From Phalacrocorax aristotelis (lineage: Eukaryota; Chordata; Aves; Suliformes; Phalacrocoracidae): DNA of 64,000 bases. The stretch lies in assembly GCF_949628215.1 (NCBI RefSeq), contig NC_134287.1, forward strand, positions 23,939,501-24,003,500, written 5' to 3'. The notes below the pieces were generated by a model that had not been told where the DNA came from, made no database searches, and saw only the letters and a list, made by a program, of their open reading frames with translations. The translations under genes and the position numbers were made by a program. Numbering within the stretch: the stretch's first letter is position 1; the number at the start of each line of letters is the position of its first letter. This document shows positions 61,141 through 64,000 of this stretch, one piece after another.

Positions 61141-61950
61141 TTCGGAAGCGAACGATGCCCGACCGGGGCTCCTCTGCGGGGCACGGAGCCCCCCGGCCCC
61201 GCCCGGAGACACACACCCGCCCCCCGCTGCCCAAACTCACCCACCAGCGCTCTCCGGCCCCCGGACACGGCCGCGCTGCTCTCTCAGGCGGCTGCCGCAG
61301 GCGAGGCTCGGGCACCGCCAGGCCTCCAGGCGTCCCAAGGGGCTGCCGGCCACCGCAGGGGATGGCTGCCGGCGGCCGGACCGCCGCGGCGCTCCCCGCC
61401 CAGCTCCGAGCAGGCTCCGCCGGCCGCGGGCTTCCCACGCCGGGCCGCAGAGGGGCCCCGGCACCGCACAGGGACGCCTCGCGACCCGGCCGCCACACGC
61501 ACCGGCCCTTCGGCCTCCACACGCACCGCTCCCGCCCCCGCTCCGACGCGCCGCGCACGCGCCACCGGAAGCCCGAGCCCCGCGGGGCGGCCCTTAAAGG
61601 GCGGCCGGAAGGAACGGCCCCCACCGGCCCCGCCACCGCGCCCAGCCGGTGAGCGCCAGCGCCCCCTGCTGGCCGGGCCGCGCTCAGCTCGCGAGGGCGC
61701 CGAGGGCCGGGCGGGGCGGGACGCGCCGGCTCGGGGCCAGCGCCTTCTCGGGGCGAGCGGGAAACCCCTGCGGGCCCCGGTCACGGCCGGGCACAGCCGC
61801 GCGCCCTCCGAGAGCTGCTGAACGCGGCTGCCGCTCGTGACACATACCGAGCCGTCTGCGACGGGAGCGGGCAGAGGAGGAAGGGGCCGGCGGCCGCGGG
61901 GCCTGGCCCCAGGCGGGGGGGAGGGGCTGGGGCCCGGGGGGCCGCCCCCC
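61140..61950. promoter_or_regulatory. CpG-island promoter B
   Basis: Very high G+C and CpG density. It contains an NRF1-type GCGCACGCGC at 61,553-61,562 and ETS-type sites ACCGGAAGC (61,564-61,572) and CCGGAAGG (61,605-61,612), a cluster typical of TATA-less promoters. A minus-strand donor TGG/GTGAGT at 61,241/61,240 could end a first exon starting near 61,560. A plus-strand donor CCG/GTGAGC at 61,648/61,649 also exists. The direction is undecided and may be bidirectional. The long open frames here (for example 61,034-61,636 on the minus strand) are compositional and match no protein I know. Confidence 0.62.
61655..61673 (-). promoter_or_regulatory. CTCF core motif
   Basis: The plus strand reads GCCAGCGCCCCCTGCTGGC. 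Its reverse complement contains the CCAGCAGGGGGCGC core of the vertebrate CTCF consensus, with all high-information positions present. It lies in CpG island B, about 280 bp from an 11-bp minisatellite. Confidence 0.8.
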
Positions 61951-61951
61951 T

Positions 61952-62182
61952 CCTCACAGTTCCCTCACAGTTCCCTCACAGTTCCCTCACAGTTCCCTCA
62001 CAGTTCCCTCACAGTTCCCTCACAGTTCCCTCACAGTTCCCTCACAGTTCCCTCACAGTTCCCTCACAGTTCCCTCACAGTTCCCTCACAGTTCCCTCAC
62101 AGTTCCCTCACAGTTCCCTCACAGTTCCCTCACAGTTCCCTCACAGTTCCCTCACAGTTCCCTCACAGTTCCCTCACAGTTC
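61952..62182 (+). repeat. 11-bp minisatellite, about 21 copies
   Basis: CCCTCACAGTT is repeated about 21 times with no visible mismatch. It differs by one base from the 11-mer half-unit of the large array (CCCTCCCAGTT) and equals the CACAGTTCCCT variant found inside the array. Because 11 is not a multiple of three, the translated frame repeats every 33 bp (SQFPHSSLTVP). The resulting 148-residue frame (61,837-62,283) is not a gene. Confidence 0.95.
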
Positions 62183-62340
62183 ATCCCATGGACGGAACCG
62201 GGACCTACTGTGAGGCACTGGGAAAGAAGTGGGAGGAAGCCGGGACAGACCAATATAGCCCAGTATGGACTAGACCAATATAGCCCAGTATGGACTGGAG
62301 GGAACTGCGAGGGAACCGCGAGAGAACCCCACAGAACAAA
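62173..62340 (+). repeat. Array-like remnant with inverted turn
   Basis: CTCACAGT (62,173-62,180) and ACTGTGAG (62,207-62,214) form a perfect 8-bp inverted repeat. The following GAGGCACTGGGAAAGAAGTG (from 62,212) is identical to the marker of the inverted arm in the big array, and the next bases, GAAGCCGGGA, align with its GAACCGGGA. Two tandem copies of a 25-bp unit (62,247-62,271 and 62,272-62,296; core CAATATAGCCCAGTATGG) follow, then GGAGGGAACTGCGAGGGAAC. The segment therefore reads forward repeat, turn, inverted arm, like one higher-order unit. Confidence 0.82.
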
Positions 62341-63485
62341 CCATGGGGCACGAGAAGGCAGAGAATTAAGAATTAGGGACAGGGAGCCAGAAAAAAAAAA
62401 AGAAAAAAAACAAAGGGAGACAGAGAGCAAAAGGAATCGCAATGCGTACGGAGAGAAGAGAGAAACAATTCTAGCATAGGGTCACGCGGGAGCCAGGGAC
62501 AGCAAGATGGAGAAAGGACAGAAGCTACAGGCTACAGGGCAGAGAGGGAAGAATTAATGAATAGACACAGAGAGATGGGCAGAAAGACATGGAGAAAGGC
62601 TAAAGATCACACGGCCTACAGGGAAGAGAGAAGAGAGGGAGGAATTTTAAAAACAGGGGCAAGAAGCCAGAGAGAGGGAGAGAGAAGCAACAATAAAATG
62701 GGGACAAGCCACAGGGCAGCGAGGAGGGAATCAATGAATAAGAACACGAGACCAAAGAGAACACAATGTAGAATGGAAAAAAGGAACAGCGGCCTACAGG
62801 GAAGGAGGAATTAAAGATCAGGGACTGGGAGGCAGACAGAGACACATGAAGAAACAAGTGAAAAAAAAGAAAAAAACAAACCAACAGCAATGGGCTACAA
62901 AGACAGAGAGGGAGGAAATGAGGAAATAAAACATCGCAGCAAGGAGCTGGACAGAGAGAGATGAGGACAAACAAATAGCACGGGTCCACGTGACAGAGAA
63001 CGTGGAATTAGAACACAGAGAGAGGGAGCCGGACAGAGAGAGAGGCCGAGAGAAACATCTAGACAGGCTACAGCGGGCAGAGGCAGGAATTAAAACCTAG
63101 GGACAGGGAGCTGGACAGAGAGAGATGGAGGTCACAGGGAACAGCGGTGGCTGCAGGAAGAACAGGAATTCATGAATAGGGCAAGGGAGCTGGACAGAGA
63201 AGAACTCAGAAAGGCAAGAACAGTAGCAGGGTACAGAGCAGAGAAGACGAATTAAAAAGCACGGGGGGAGCGTTGAGGCAGACAGAGAGAGATTAAGAAA
63301 AAAGTCACGGGCTACGTGGCAAAGCAGGAGGAATTCAGAAACGAGGATGGGAACCAAGGGAGAGTGTGCTGGTGAAGGATAACGGGCATTAAAAGTGAGG
63401 GACGGGGAGCTGGGAAAAGCGAGGCAGAGAAAAACAGAATCACAGAGAGAATCACACAAAGCCAAAAAAGAAGAAACTGAACAAC
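62341..63485 (+). repeat. Purine-rich degenerate tandem repeat, about 80-bp period
   Basis: The motifs GGGAGCTGGACAGAGAGAGA and GGCTACAGGGCAGAGAGGG with GAGGAATTAA recur at irregular spacing of about 60-110 bp, mostly near 80, for roughly 13 copies. Examples of the first motif lie near 62,489, 62,655, 62,825, 62,940, 63,018, 63,105, 63,185 and 63,270. Copies are much more diverged from each other than units of the big array, so this is an older repeat. Short open frames on either strand are compositional. It is related to 59,135-59,390. Confidence 0.8.
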
Positions 63486-63816
63486 AGGAACAGGTGTAAC
63501 CAAAGCGATGAAATCAACCAACCAGAGACGGTGTTCCATTACGGGAACATGGAGCGTACCAATCAGCGCACCTGTCGATCTGCATTTTAGTGCCTAGGCG
63601 ATCGTTAATGTCAGCAGAACAACAGACAACATGCTTCTGTCAGAAAAGGATGACAAAACGCGGTTTCGCTTAGCGGACTGAGAAAACTAGCCAAGACTGC
63701 CAAGAGTAAGAGCCGAGAAGCTAAAAGGTAATTCCGGCAGGGGGAGATCGCGACCACCGACTCACAGACCACCACCGACCCAAGTAACACCACCTACTCA
63801 GAAGAGAACAACGGAA
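63486..63816 (+). mobile_element. Probable U3 part of the second LTR plus flank
   Basis: The sequence is non-repetitive and unlike either neighbour. Two candidate LTR starts are visible: TGTTCCATT at 63,532, whose TGTTCC could pair with GGTAACA at the end of the first copy, and TGTCAGAAAAGG at 63,638. Retroviral LTRs normally begin with TG, and terminal inverted repeats favour the first choice. No polypurine tract is clear just upstream. The boundary cannot be fixed without other copies of the family. Confidence 0.5.
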
Positions 63817-64000
63817 GAGGACAACCGAGCCTGCGCAGTGATTGACATACGGAACGAGCAAGTTTGTACCCATCGCTAGACAAGACAATAACGACTATGT
63901 ATGAGTATGTAAAATTTTCATCTACGAATTGTACAGGAAAGGTGCGTGAGGTACGCACGCCAGGAGGAGCGATCCCCCGTGCATCCGGCGCCGTGAATAT
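63817..64000 (+). mobile_element. Second LTR copy, cut by the window end
   Basis: Direct repeat of 58,879-59,062 with no indels. I count about 9 differences in 184 bp, mostly C/T or G/A, several at CpG. The TATAAA of the first copy is TACGAA here, and the window ends within the poly(A) signal region. It has the same orientation as the first copy, 4,938 bp away. It could be the 3' LTR of a element whose interior is not viral, or a separate solo LTR. Confidence 0.82.

Noticed and set aside
61034..61636. 200-residue minus-strand ORF and overlapping plus-strand ORFs in CpG island B
   Set aside because: Arg/Pro/Gly-rich composition open in several frames at once; this is a compositional effect of CpG-island DNA.
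61837..62283. 148-residue ORF with SQFPHSSLTVP repeats
   Set aside because: It is the translation of the 11-bp minisatellite plus flanks.
63097..63465. Leu/Ser/Cys-rich minus-strand ORFs in the purine-rich repeat, as membrane proteins
   Set aside because: The hydrophobic look comes from translating the pyrimidine-rich strand of a degenerate repeat.
59135..63531. Intact endogenous retrovirus interior
   Set aside because: No gag, protease, polymerase or envelope similarity is visible in any frame, no TGG-type primer-binding site follows the first LTR, and the interior holds CpG-island promoters.

Overview
This window is eukaryotic, most likely avian. The reasons are a very large GC-rich minisatellite of a kind I associate with bird microchromosomes, an LTR with a poly(A) region like those of bird endogenous retroviruses, and a compact CpG-island region. 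The species cannot be named from the sequence, and the bird assignment is an inference.

Positions 1 to about 58,878 are one uninterrupted tandem array that continues beyond the left edge. Its base unit is a 21-bp dimer of a 10-mer (CCCAGTACAT) and an 11-mer (CCCAGTTCCCT). Dimers are grouped into higher-order units of about 0.6-1.6 kb. About 61 units share a conserved, non-periodic head of roughly 115 bp. In about 48 of them the repeat then reverses orientation for about 330-430 bp, through a perfect or near-perfect palindrome of about 60 bp, and later turns back. Blocks of several units are themselves duplicated with spacings of about 1.3, 2.8, 3.7, 4.3, 5.4, 6.4 and 9.1 kb. The many long reading frames here exist because 21 bp is seven codons and the consensus has no stop in any of six frames. 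I call no genes in the array.

Positions 58,879-64,000 hold different DNA. In order: a 5'-truncated LTR fused to the array edge (58,879-59,134); a short purine-rich repeat (59,135-59,390); a CpG-rich region (about 59,400-61,950); an 11-bp minisatellite and an array-like remnant (61,952-62,340); a longer degenerate purine-rich repeat of about 80-bp period (about 62,340-63,485); and a second LTR in the same orientation, cut by the window end. The CpG region has two promoter-like parts. One carries ZNF143 sites and a possible minus-strand first exon. The other carries NRF1/ETS sites and a strong CTCF motif.

The 61,952-62,340 segment is notable. It has forward repeats, an 8-bp inverted-repeat turn, then a stretch clearly homologous to the inverted arm of the big array. 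It looks like a single proto-unit of the same family outside the array. No RNA genes, CRISPR arrays, or intact retroviral coding genes are seen. No protein-coding gene is firmly supported.
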